From NCBI GenBank assembly GCA_947631205.1, contig CANRKL010000004.1:1-45045 (forward strand): a stretch of DNA of 45,045 nucleotides. The letters run 5' to 3'. Of the stretch, positions 9,357-19,173 are shown one piece after another. Each line of letters opens with the position of its first letter. Position 1 is the stretch's first letter. Below the pieces are notes generated by a model. It was not told the origin of the DNA, ran no database searches, and saw nothing but the letters and a program-made list of their open reading frames with translations. The stretch is from an uncultured Bacilli bacterium. GTDB lineage: Bacteria; Bacillota_I; Bacilli_A; RF39; UBA660. The position numbers were made by a program, and so were the translations under genes.

Positions 9357-10460
9357 TTACAAATCATGTTTTTCTCTTAACCAATCTTTTTCTTCTTCAG
9401 ATAAGGTAGTAGATTTAGATATTTCTTCTCCTATTTGTTTTTTTAATTCTTTTTTTCTTTCTTCTACAAATGTTGTTATATCACTTTTATCTAACTCTTT
9501 TATTTCTTCTTTGCTTTGACCAGTAAATGGGATTATTTCACTTTCTTCTAACTCTTTTATTTCTTTTTCACTTAAACCTGTGACTTTTTGAATAATTATA
9601 AAATCTACTTTTTCTTCTAACATTTTTTTAGCTAACTCTTTGGTTTTTTGTTGTTCACCAATGTTAAATCCTTTTTCTAGTCCATAATCAATTCCCTTTT
9701 CTAGTCCACAATCAATTCCTTTTTCAACTCCAAAATTAAATCCGTCAACTTGCCCATTATAATAGGAACATTCTTCATCTAATTTTTTCTTATCATAATA
9801 CATTAATAAATCAAAATCTTTGACTATTTCTTCTGCTTCTTTGATTACTTTACTCATTAGCTCATCACCCTTATATATTTCTTTTAACTCATCTAGGTCA
9901 TTACACACAAACATGTATAATATTTTCTCTAAACAACTTTTGTTATCTTTATCATAACCTATTTTTCTTAAATAGTCCAGATTTATATCTATATAATATA
10001 TTCCAACATTTCTTGATAATCCACTTTTTCTTTCCCTCATTTCACTTATATATACAAATCTATTTAATTTAAAATAATCAAAATTATTGACATTAATAGA
10101 GTATACTTTCTTTAGTTTTTTATAATCTTCTTTATGATTTATTTGTCTTAGATAAAACTGGCATACATAACTCATGCTTTTCTCAGTTAGTCCTCTATAA
10201 GGAGTATAATTAAACTCAAAAGAAAATATTCCTTCTTGGTTTTCAAAAGCTACATCTGCTTCACTATTTATAATATTTTTATTTACGCCAATATCTGGGT
10301 GAATGAGTTCAAAGTCTCTTTTTAAATTTTCTAGGGATATTCCTGTTATCAAACTTGTTATCGTAAGCATTAGTTCATTTCCAACTTTACTACTTGTAAA
10401 TAATTTTTTTACTACTTTATCATTTAACAAATATTCATTTTTTTCATTTTCATTAATCAT
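9357..10460 (-). CDS. Rpn family recombination-promoting nuclease / putative transposase (PD-(D/E)XK)
   Basis: NDKVVKKLFTSSKVGNELMLTITSLITG..., SEADVAFENQEGIFSFEFNY; G-x-E-K-G repeat tail typical of the family. Confidence 0.75.
   Translation of the reverse strand: MINENEKNEYLLNDKVVKKLFTSSKVGNELMLTITSLITGISLENLKRDFELIHPDIGVNKNIINSEADVAFENQEGIFSFEFNYTPYRGLTEKSMSYVCQFYLRQINHKEDYKKLKKVYSINVNNFDYFKLNRFVYISEMRERKSGLSRNVGIYYIDINLDYLRKIGYDKDNKSCLEKILYMFVCNDLDELKEIYKGDELMSKVIKEAEEIVKDFDLLMYYDKKKLDEECSYYNGQVDGFNFGVEKGIDCGLEKGIDYGLEKGFNIGEQQKTKELAKKMLEEKVDFIIIQKVTGLSEKEIKELEESEIIPFTGQSKEEIKELDKSDITTFVEERKKELKKQIGEEISKSTTLSEEEKDWLREKHDL
9361..9905. repeat. tandem direct repeat, copy 2
   Basis: See 8861-9348. 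Confidence 0.85.
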
Positions 10461-10679
10461 ATAAAATACACCTCTTTTTTTTATAGCTCTTTATTTTAAT
10501 TTTAGTTTTGATATTAGACAAGAGGTATATTTTAGCTTATTTTGTCGAATTAAAAAAATTACTGTATAACAATTATAATAGTCTCTATTAAAGTTCTCTA
10601 TAAGGAATATAATTAAATTCAAAAGAAAAAGATGATTTTAAGTATTAAATTATAATTAATCATCTTTTTAATCATTAAA

Positions 10680-12332
10680 CTATAGCTTCTTTAATTTTTT
10701 AATCATATTATCATTTACTGGTGGGAGTGATAACTGTTGGTCATTTTTTATGGTTAAAAGGCTATTAAAATCACTTATTTGATTGAAATCAATTTTATCT
10801 GTTTCATCAATTGGAGCAGTGATACTTAAAGTTCCTATCTCTCCAGTATGAGTATTTAAAAATTGGGAATCATTACCATTAAAAATTTGAATTAAATTCC
10901 CCATTGGAGTGCATTTATGTTCAATAGAATCAAGAACAAGTTCACCATTTGCTTTTTCTAGTATATATCTATAAAAAGAACGAGGTCCATCAGCAATGTG
11001 TTTAATAATACAAATATAATCGTTAATTATAAAATAATTAAAATCATTGTATCTATAATCTAAATTAAATTTTTTATAATCAAATTCAGGAATAACAATA
11101 TTTAAATTTTCATCAAAGAAATCCATTTTTTCAGTAGAAAAATTAACTCCATATCCATAAGGTAGCGAATCATGAAAATGAATATAATTATAATCAACTT
11201 CTCGTATAGCTTTTGTCTCGGCATTAAGTAGTTGGTGTTTTTCAATGCCATTATCTGTAGAATTAATAATAAACATATATTCTCTGTTGCAATCAATGTT
11301 TTCATAATAATTAGCTGATATATTTATTATTGAATCAAAATCAGCATTGTAAAAATGAAAATCTGTTACTTCTTCATCAAGACTATCTTGACCTATAAAA
11401 GTAGTTGGCTCCCAATAAGGATATTCTTCAATACGAATATGAGAAATTTGTTTACCAGTCTTTAAATTAACAAATACATGTTTTCCAATATTTTTCCCAT
11501 CAACTGTGTAAGGAAGTGCAATTTTTAAAGTATTAGATACTATCTCATAATCTTCAATATCTTCTAATCCATCAATCTTTATTTCATTAACCAATTTAAG
11601 GCTAGGTGTATATAATTTAATTATACCTTTTTCTATTAAAATTATATTTCCATCATAGTATGTAGGGCTAGCTATAATAGTTTCATTTTGTTTTATTATT
11701 TTCATATCAAACGTAGATTGTTCATTTACTCCTACAATACATAATTCATCTTCTTTCATAATAATTAGATGATTATCACTGTAATAAATTAATCCTTCAA
11801 TATCTTTTAAAAGAATTTTTCCATCTGTATTAATAACACATCTTTTATAATCATAAAAACGAGTGTCAGAATTATGTTCTTTAAAAACATATAAGTTATT
11901 TCCTAAAGAATCTTCAAATTCATATCCTTCTGGAGCAGGTAAATATTTTTTATTTTCAATATCATAAAGTGTGTCATTCCCACAGCCGGCTTTCATAATT
12001 ATATGTAGAGTTCTTTCATCTTTTTTGCTAATGTGATAGGCTTTTTTATCTTCATATAATACTTTCATTTTATTTATATCCACTACAAATATACTAGAAT
12101 AATTTATAAATACAGCACATAGTTTATCACCCATAGGGAAAATATCAGTAAAATGAGTATATTCTGAACAATCATATAAATCTTTTCCGTTAGTTAAAAT
12201 CTTTTGACCATTATCTAATATAATGAATAAGTAATCTTTTACTTTATCGATATCTTTTATAGCTATATTTTTAAATCCTAACTTTTTACTTGAATTATTA
12301 ACTGATAATTTGTTATCAGACATAGCAATCAT
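10680..12332 (-). CDS. hypothetical protein, possibly beta-propeller-like
   Basis: 550 aa ORF with repeated beta-rich, aromatic/Gly-containing segments; no confident family. Confidence 0.6.
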   Translation of the reverse strand: MIAMSDNKLSVNNSSKKLGFKNIAIKDIDKVKDYLFIILDNGQKILTNGKDLYDCSEYTHFTDIFPMGDKLCAVFINYSSIFVVDINKMKVLYEDKKAYHISKKDERTLHIIMKAGCGNDTLYDIENKKYLPAPEGYEFEDSLGNNLYVFKEHNSDTRFYDYKRCVINTDGKILLKDIEGLIYYSDNHLIIMKEDELCIVGVNEQSTFDMKIIKQNETIIASPTYYDGNIILIEKGIIKLYTPSLKLVNEIKIDGLEDIEDYEIVSNTLKIALPYTVDGKNIGKHVFVNLKTGKQISHIRIEEYPYWEPTTFIGQDSLDEEVTDFHFYNADFDSIINISANYYENIDCNREYMFIINSTDNGIEKHQLLNAETKAIREVDYNYIHFHDSLPYGYGVNFSTEKMDFFDENLNIVIPEFDYKKFNLDYRYNDFNYFIINDYICIIKHIADGPRSFYRYILEKANGELVLDSIEHKCTPMGNLIQIFNGNDSQFLNTHTGEIGTLSITAPIDETDKIDFNQISDFNSLLTIKNDQQLSLPPVNDNMIKKLKKL

Positions 12333-12440
12333 CTCTTTTCTAATTGGGATTTATTATAGTATAAAGTTTTAAGAAATGCAAATTGATTTTTACGTATAAA
12401 TTATTTTTTTTAGCTAATACTACTTTTAGGAGGAAACAAT

Positions 12441-12875
12441 ATGGAAGAAAATCTTAAAGTTTTAGATGAGTTAAGTAAAGGAGCTTGTATGGGAGTTGAT
12501 GCCATTAAGTTTATTATGGATAAAATAGAAGACCCAGAATTTAAAGAGTCTTTAGAAACCCAACTTAATAAATACCATGATATTGAGAAAAAAATTCAAG
12601 ATTTATATCAAGAATTTGGTGGTAAAAATGATAACCCTCAACAAACTTCTTTAATGAACAAAGCTATGACTTGGTATGGAATTGAAATGAAAACTTTAAC
12701 TGATACTAGTAATTCTAAAATTGCTGAATTATTAATGCAAGGAACTAATATGGGGATTATTGAAGGAAGAAAGCTTTTAAATCACAAAGATGTTGATGAA
12801 AAAATTAATCAAGTTATAGAAGAATATGTAACTATGCAAGAAGATAGCGTAGAAAATCTTAAAAAATATCTTTAG
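12441..12875 (+). CDS. hypothetical protein, possibly ferritin-like helical fold
   Basis: 144 aa, AGGAGG RBS, all-helical composition. Confidence 0.65.
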   Translation: MEENLKVLDELSKGACMGVDAIKFIMDKIEDPEFKESLETQLNKYHDIEKKIQDLYQEFGGKNDNPQQTSLMNKAMTWYGIEMKTLTDTSNSKIAELLMQGTNMGIIEGRKLLNHKDVDEKINQVIEEYVTMQEDSVENLKKYL

Positions 12876-12899
12876 AAATGTCTATTCATTTCTTTTTTT
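12874..12899 (+). terminator. intrinsic terminator
   Basis: AGAAATG-tctatt-CATTTCTTTTTTTA. Confidence 0.75.
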
Positions 12900-12933
12900 A
12901 TGTGTTAAAATTAATGTTGAAAGGAGTTTTTAA

Positions 12934-13365
12934 ATGAGAGCAAGTTATTATAATGACTATGGATTATCTAGCAGTGCAGGAACTTGGGCAATTATTACTA
13001 TTTTAGTAGCTATCTGTGGTGGTATAGTTTTATATTTTACTTTCTTAAATGAAAATAATGCAAAGAATTATACAGGATTTGTTAAAAAACTTTATGATTT
13101 TTTGTCTTTCTCAAAATTAAGTTTAGAAGCTATATTAAAGATTTTCTATTTAGTTATAGCTATTTACATTACTTTAAGTTCATTTAGTATTATTAGTACA
13201 AGTTTTGTTGCCTTCTTATTATATTTATTTGTTGGTAACATCTTAGCTAGAATTATCTTTGAAAGTGCTTTACTTATCATTATGATTTATCATAAGCTTA
13301 ATGCAATTAATGAAAAACTAGAGCCTAAAAAAGATAAAGAAAAGAAAGTCAGTGAAGAAAAATAA
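12934..13365 (+). CDS. hypothetical integral membrane protein
   Basis: 143 aa with several hydrophobic segments and a charged tail; RBS GAAAGGAG. Confidence 0.65.
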   Translation: MRASYYNDYGLSSSAGTWAIITILVAICGGIVLYFTFLNENNAKNYTGFVKKLYDFLSFSKLSLEAILKIFYLVIAIYITLSSFSIISTSFVAFLLYLFVGNILARIIFESALLIIMIYHKLNAINEKLEPKKDKEKKVSEEK

Positions 13366-13384
13366 GTTTTAAAAGCTTATTTTT

Positions 13385-15358
13385 TTATCGAAAAATTAAA
13401 GTAGTAATTAAACATAGTAAAAGACCTATAATAGTTGGAATTATAAAAGCAAGAATAGTATATTTCCAACTTTTTGTTTCTTCTTTTATAGTTAATAAAG
13501 TTGTTGCACATGGAAAATGACATAAGCAAATAATTAAGAAATTAATGGCTGTTAAAAGAGTCCAATGATTATTTACTAAGATTTGTTTTAACGATTCTAA
13601 AGATTCATACTCTATTAAAGAAGTTCCTTTGATATATCCGAGTAATAAGATAGGTATAACTATTTCATTAGCTGGAAGTCCTAATAAAAAAGCTAGCAAA
13701 ATTACTCCATCAAGTCCTAATATTAGTCCTAAGGGATTTAAAAAGTTAGTAAGTATTTGAAATAAAGTTATATCACCTATTTTAAAATTTACTAAAAAAT
13801 AGATTAATAAACCAGCTGGAAAAGAAATTATAATAGCTCTTTTTAAGACATCTAAGGCTTTAGTTTTTAAAGATATTAAGATTGTTTGAATTATTTTAGG
13901 TGGACGATAACTAGGTATTTCTAAGACAAAGACTGATTTTTCATTGTTAAATAAGAAATAGTTACAGAGCTTAGTTACAATAAAAGTAATAAATATACCT
14001 ATCACTATTATTCCGGTTAAAATTAAACTAGAGAGGATTGTTCCAAAAAGTCCACTACTCAAAATGAAAAACATACTTATCATACTAATCATAGTTGGGA
14101 AACGACCATTACAAGGCATAAAAACATTGGTTAAAATAGCTAATATCTTCATTTTTTTATTTTCCATAATTCTTGTTCCTGTAACACCCACAGCATTGCA
14201 ACCAAGTCCCATACACATAGTTAAACTTTGTTTACCACAAGAACCACATTTAGCAAATGGACCATCTAAATTAAAAGCAATTCTTGGAAAAAGTCCATAA
14301 GCTTCTAATAAAGAAAACAAAGGAAAAAAGATAGCCATTGGAGGAGCCATAACTGAGATAACCCAATATAAAGTTCGGTATCCTCCATATATTAAAGGAT
14401 TTAAAATAATTTGGGGTAGAAAATTTAAAATATGATATAATTTTCCTTCTAAAAAACTAAAGAAAGTAAATAGTAAAGTTGATGGGACATTAGATAAAGA
14501 TATAGTTATCCATAAAACAACAAAGAGCATTATAATCATAAAAGGAATGGCACTCCAAGTATTAGTAAGTATTTTATCTAATATATGAATATTATTTTTT
14601 TCATTACTTCTATTTACTACTTCTTTTATTAAAATGCGACTCCGATTTATATAAATATTTATTAATTTTTCACGATTATAATATTTTTGAAAGAAAACTA
14701 AGGGTTTTAATATTTTTTGTTGTTCTTCCAAAGTATATTCTTCTAAAGATACTTTATTAGTTAACAATTGCATTGCTGTTTTAGAAATATTGTTACTTTT
14801 AGATAATAGTGGAGTCATAAAGTTTATATAATTATCTAAAGTATTATCAAACTTCACTTTTTTTAAAGGTTCCCTAAAATTATTTATTGCTTCTTTTAAT
14901 TTATCGATTCCTATTTTTTCTTTAGCACTGGTAATAATAACTGGAACATTTAACTTTTTAGATAATGCTTGGTAATCTATTTGAATATTTTTTTTCATAG
15001 CTTCATCATATAAATTTAAACAAACAATAACATTAGGTAAAATATCTATTACTTCACAAAGAAGTCTTAAAGATATTTCAATATTAGTGGCGTCTAAAAC
15101 AACTATGGCAATGTCATATTTTTCCCTCCATATATAATTAGCCGTTATTTTTTCTTCTTCACTTTCTCCCATTAAGGAATAAGAACCTGGTAAGTCTACA
15201 ATATCCCACTTGGTATCATTAATTTGAAATGTTTTAGTGAGTAAATCAACAGTTTTTCCTGTCCAATTACCTGTATGTTGATTAGATTTAGTTAAAATGT
15301 TAAAAAGAGATGACTTACCAACATTAGGTGGACCAATTAAACATATTTTTTTATTCAT
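13385..15358 (-). CDS. feoB: ferrous iron transport protein B
   Basis: MNKKICLIGPPNVGKSSLFNILTKSNQHTGNWTGKT G-domain; KCGSCGKQSLTMCMGLGCNAVGVTG core; start reset from 15400 to ATG 15358. Confidence 0.93.
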   Translation of the reverse strand: MNKKICLIGPPNVGKSSLFNILTKSNQHTGNWTGKTVDLLTKTFQINDTKWDIVDLPGSYSLMGESEEEKITANYIWREKYDIAIVVLDATNIEISLRLLCEVIDILPNVIVCLNLYDEAMKKNIQIDYQALSKKLNVPVIITSAKEKIGIDKLKEAINNFREPLKKVKFDNTLDNYINFMTPLLSKSNNISKTAMQLLTNKVSLEEYTLEEQQKILKPLVFFQKYYNREKLINIYINRSRILIKEVVNRSNEKNNIHILDKILTNTWSAIPFMIIMLFVVLWITISLSNVPSTLLFTFFSFLEGKLYHILNFLPQIILNPLIYGGYRTLYWVISVMAPPMAIFFPLFSLLEAYGLFPRIAFNLDGPFAKCGSCGKQSLTMCMGLGCNAVGVTGTRIMENKKMKILAILTNVFMPCNGRFPTMISMISMFFILSSGLFGTILSSLILTGIIVIGIFITFIVTKLCNYFLFNNEKSVFVLEIPSYRPPKIIQTILISLKTKALDVLKRAIIISFPAGLLIYFLVNFKIGDITLFQILTNFLNPLGLILGLDGVILLAFLLGLPANEIVIPILLLGYIKGTSLIEYESLESLKQILVNNHWTLLTAINFLIICLCHFPCATTLLTIKEETKSWKYTILAFIIPTIIGLLLCLITTLIFR

Positions 15359-15584
15359 AAGCCACCTCAATCTTTTGGGCGTCACACTCTCTAAGGGCAA
15401 AAGTTGTTCCAGCTACTTTATAGGCTCTTAAAGATTTAAAAGGACTATTAAAAACACAAGTTATAACTGTATTTTTAGTTACTCCTAAATTATATAATCG
15501 CCAAGTTGTTTCTTTATCTAAATTAATTTTTTTTATTATGGCTTTTCTACCAATAGAAATATCTTTTAATATCATCATATCCAC
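15351..15584 (-). CDS. feoA: ferrous iron transport protein A
   Basis: 77 aa SH3-like FeoA sequence immediately upstream of and overlapping feoB. Confidence 0.85.
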   Translation of the reverse strand: MDMMILKDISIGRKAIIKKINLDKETTWRLYNLGVTKNTVITCVFNSPFKSLRAYKVAGTTFALRECDAQKIEVAYE

Positions 15585-15657
15585 CTCTTACTATAGATAG
15601 CTTATGATAAGTCTTTTAAAGGGTGATTGTAACATATATTTTAAAAGAGGAGCCCAT

Positions 15658-15948
15658 ATGAAAAAATCTTTTTTATCGAATACTAATCCTACTCTTTTTT
15701 CGTGGTCAGCTGTTATTATTGGGACTATCCTTTGTGAAGAGTTAACAGTAAATGAACAAAATGCTATTGGTAACTGGTTACAATTAGTTGGTGAATATTT
15801 ACTAACTTATGCTTCTCAAGTAGCCTTAATTAATGCAAATAATAGTGAGGTTATGAATAATAATCAAAAAATCGATAAATTAGAAGAAACTTTAAAAAGA
15901 ATGGAGAAAGAATTAGAACAAATTAAAAAAGATTATTTTAAAGAATAA
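15658..15948 (+). CDS. hypothetical small protein
   Basis: MKKSFLSNTNPTLFSWSAVIIGTILCEELTVNEQNAIGNWL...; GAGGAG RBS; called ORF begins at 15604. Confidence 0.6.
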   Translation: MKKSFLSNTNPTLFSWSAVIIGTILCEELTVNEQNAIGNWLQLVGEYLLTYASQVALINANNSEVMNNNQKIDKLEETLKRMEKELEQIKKDYFKE

Positions 15949-16433
15949 CCTAAGTAAAATAATGATATATCATCTTTAGTTGTTGTTGTATCAATGGGAA
16001 TATTTATTTGAAGGGTTTGATAATTTAGACAACTTTCGTTGCTACAAGATAGTTCATCATAAGTTACTTGTAAATTATTTAAATCATAAAAATAATCTCC
16101 TTTATTTTGTAAATTCCATATTTTTTTATCATAAGATAAGTAATCTTTAGAAACTTTAAGTGTTTTTTCACTACCATCTTTAAATCTAAATGTGAGCTCT
16201 CTATTAGGACTAAATTCTAAATCTGTTAAACTTAAATCTAGTTCTAAATTTATAAAATCATTTTGAATTGTTTTAATTATATCTAAGCGATTGGCTTCAT
16301 TGGAAAAGACAAAATCACTATAAGCATTTTGTTTAGTATAATTAATAATTGTATTAAGAAATATTAAAGTAAAGATTGATATTAAGCTAATACTTGCTAA
16401 AACTTCTATTAAAGTAAAACCATTTTTTTTCAT
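15933..16433 (-). CDS. type II/IV pseudopilin-like protein
   Basis: Prepilin N-terminus KKNGFTLIEVLASISLI. Confidence 0.8.
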   Translation of the reverse strand: MKKNGFTLIEVLASISLISIFTLIFLNTIINYTKQNAYSDFVFSNEANRLDIIKTIQNDFINLELDLSLTDLEFSPNRELTFRFKDGSEKTLKVSKDYLSYDKKIWNLQNKGDYFYDLNNLQVTYDELSCSNESCLNYQTLQINIPIDTTTTKDDISLFYLGYSLK

Positions 16434-16930
16434 GATTCCCCTACTTTCACACTGGTAAAAAAGTCATTATCTTGATAAGCAATAACTAATTTTATTCCCT
16501 CATTTTTGTTTTCTTCTAAGTAATTTTTTATTTGAGAATTTTGACATACTATTAAATCATTTTCACAATTAATTAAACTTTCATTATCAAAATTCATTAA
16601 CCAAACATTGCTAATATTTAATTTATAATAGAGATTATTTAAAAATGTTTCTTTTTCTTCATCTAATTCTAAAAGATTATTTTCTTTAATATTTAAATAA
16701 GGCAAGTTATCTTCTTTTATAGTAGTTACTAAGTTATCTAAATTATAAGTATTATAAAATTTTTTTAAGTAATAGGCTTCATAAAGATTTTTGGCATCAT
16801 CATTTAGACTTATCTTTAAATTATTATTATAAGAAATGCTTAAGGAATATAAAGAAATAATAAGAAAACTTACAACTGCTATTACAACAATTGTTTCAAC
16901 AAATATAAATCCTCTACTTTTTTTTCGCAT
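16430..16930 (-). CDS. pseudopilin-like protein
   Basis: RGFIFVETIVVIAVVSFLII prepilin-like N-terminus; overlaps the downstream pseudopilin. Confidence 0.7.
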   Translation of the reverse strand: MRKKSRGFIFVETIVVIAVVSFLIISLYSLSISYNNNLKISLNDDAKNLYEAYYLKKFYNTYNLDNLVTTIKEDNLPYLNIKENNLLELDEEKETFLNNLYYKLNISNVWLMNFDNESLINCENDLIVCQNSQIKNYLEENKNEGIKLVIAYQDNDFFTSVKVGES

Positions 16931-16938
16931 TTTATCAC

Positions 16939-17820
16939 CTATTTTCTTCTGTTGGCACTTATTAATTCTAATGGTTCAGTTAGTTGTTTTATTCTTTCCA
17001 TTATTCTTCTTGATTTTAAAGTTTCTTCAACATTGTTACTTGATATAAAGTGACTTTCTAATTCTTCTAAGGAAAGATTTGATGTAAAAAAAGTTGTTCT
17101 TCCTTTATTCATTCTTGTTTGTAAAATCGTTCCTAATACTTCATCACGACTCCATTCACTTACCTTTTCAGCTCCGATATCATCTATACATAAAATATCA
17201 ATATTTTCTAAATAACTAATCCGGTCTTCATAAGAATCCCAATCATTTTTTAAATCTCTTAATAATTCAGGAAAATAAATCATTAAGCAATTCACTTTTT
17301 TCATAATTTTTAATTCATTAAATAAAGCATTAATTAAAAATGTTTTACCACAGCCAAAATTGCCATAGAGATATAGGCCTTTAGGTTGGTCTTTATAATT
17401 AAAATTATCATAAAAATTATCTAACCATTTAATTATTTTAATTCTTTTTTTATCAGTAACATCAATATCTTTCATTCTAGCTTCTTCTAATTCATGTTTT
17501 AATCGATATTTTAATTTTTCTTCTTTTTCTCTTTTTTGTAAATATTTGCAAGGAAGGTAGGTAAAGAAAATCTTATCATTATTTTTTTTAGCCATGGAAA
17601 TATGACCATTATAAGAATTTTGACAATTCCCTAAGCCTGGACATTTATTACAATTTTCTAATTCTTGTAATGAGTTTTCTAATTTAGAAGTTATTTTCAT
17701 AGCTTCTTCTTTAGTTAGTTTTAACTTTTTAATTAGTTTAACAAATAATTCATTTTGACAAGCTTCTTTAAAGTTTTTTTCTAGTTCTTGGTTGTTTTTT
17801 TTAGTCCATGTTAGTTGCAT
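16939..17820 (-). CDS. dnaI: primosomal protein / replicative helicase loader DnaI
   Basis: GLYLYGNFGCGKTFLINAL Walker A, ILCIDDIGAEKVSEW Walker B; next to dnaB. Confidence 0.9.
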   Translation of the reverse strand: MQLTWTKKNNQELEKNFKEACQNELFVKLIKKLKLTKEEAMKITSKLENSLQELENCNKCPGLGNCQNSYNGHISMAKKNNDKIFFTYLPCKYLQKREKEEKLKYRLKHELEEARMKDIDVTDKKRIKIIKWLDNFYDNFNYKDQPKGLYLYGNFGCGKTFLINALFNELKIMKKVNCLMIYFPELLRDLKNDWDSYEDRISYLENIDILCIDDIGAEKVSEWSRDEVLGTILQTRMNKGRTTFFTSNLSLEELESHFISSNNVEETLKSRRIMERIKQLTEPLELISANRRK

Positions 17821-17834
17821 TTTTTATACCTCCT

Positions 17835-19118
17835 TTAATGCTTATATTTTTCTAAAATATTTTGTAAATCTTCTTCTTCTTCTTTACTCATTTGTTCTTT
17901 TTCTATTTTTTCATTAAACCAAACAGGCATCTTTTTTTCATTGGATTGATTACTAGTTTTAGCTAATTTTTTGGTATATTTTTTGTGTTCTTTTTCAGCT
18001 ACTTCCATAGCTTCTTTAGCTGTTTTTATGCCAAGTCTTTTCCATTGCCCAGCAATTGTTTCTATATAATTATTATTTAATTTATTATTATTCTTTTTTA
18101 AAACATAGTCAACTAAAACATTTGTAACAGCTGGTGAAAGGCCAATATCAATTAATAGTAATTCTAAAAGTTTTAAATCTCTGGATGTTGGATTAGAACC
18201 TTTATATTTAGCTACTAAAAAATCATAGGGAGAAGTGTTTTCAAAAACTTCAATTATTTTACCTCTTTTAGATGTATCACCACTTGGACTTTTTAAATAA
18301 GTTGGTTGAGTTCGATATATTAAAGTTGGAAGTTTACCTTGGTGATTAAATTGATAATATTTTCTAGTCTGAATTCTTAAAGATTCTTTATCAATAAATC
18401 CTTTCTCATTAATTGTCATTCTAATAATTTCTATCATTTTTAAAGTATCTATTTCATAAATTAAAGCTAGACTATTAATTAATTCTTTAACTTTTTTATT
18501 AAAAGCTCTTTCACTAACAAGATTTTTAGGTAGTGAACTGATGATTGTATCAAAATCGACTTGGTCTCTCATGGTAAGGGGAAGGGTATTTGGACCCATA
18601 GCTTCAAAAGTTAAAACAGATGAACTAGAAGTATATACATCATCAAAATTAGCAGTTATATCTTTAAAATTATGTAAATCAAATTTCATAACTTGATATT
18701 CTTTTTTTAATAAATCAAATTCATAAGAACCAATGTTGTTATATAAAACTACACTGAAAATGGGATTAGCAAAAAATTCTTTGGCATTAAGTGGTGAATA
18801 TAATTCGTAAATGTAGTTATTTGGTTCACTTTCTTCTAAATATGTTCTAATTAACCCGATTCCCTCTAAAGTAATTCTGGCTTGTTTAATATCTTCTAAG
18901 TTCGATTTTAAAATAGTCATTAAATGATGGTGAGTATATTCAATGCTAATAAAATTATAACGCTCTAAATCACGCCATAAAGTAAGATATAAACTAACGG
19001 CTAAACTACCTATTATAGGTTCATATAAATTTACTAAGTTTTTGCGGTCTAACTCTGTTAAAACTGTTTTATTTATAACCATATATTTATCAGCTGGTAA
19101 AAAAGATATATTTTCCAT
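17835..19118 (-). CDS. dnaB: replication initiation and membrane attachment protein (Firmicutes DnaB)
   Basis: LVNLYEPIIGSLAVSLYLTLW N-terminus and DnaB_2-type C-terminus; synteny with dnaI. Confidence 0.85.
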   Translation of the reverse strand: MENISFLPADKYMVINKTVLTELDRKNLVNLYEPIIGSLAVSLYLTLWRDLERYNFISIEYTHHHLMTILKSNLEDIKQARITLEGIGLIRTYLEESEPNNYIYELYSPLNAKEFFANPIFSVVLYNNIGSYEFDLLKKEYQVMKFDLHNFKDITANFDDVYTSSSSVLTFEAMGPNTLPLTMRDQVDFDTIISSLPKNLVSERAFNKKVKELINSLALIYEIDTLKMIEIIRMTINEKGFIDKESLRIQTRKYYQFNHQGKLPTLIYRTQPTYLKSPSGDTSKRGKIIEVFENTSPYDFLVAKYKGSNPTSRDLKLLELLLIDIGLSPAVTNVLVDYVLKKNNNKLNNNYIETIAGQWKRLGIKTAKEAMEVAEKEHKKYTKKLAKTSNQSNEKKMPVWFNEKIEKEQMSKEEEEDLQNILEKYKH

Positions 19119-19173
19119 ACAATCACCATCTTCTTCTTTAGTATTATAGATTATTTTATTGATAAGAGCAAGA

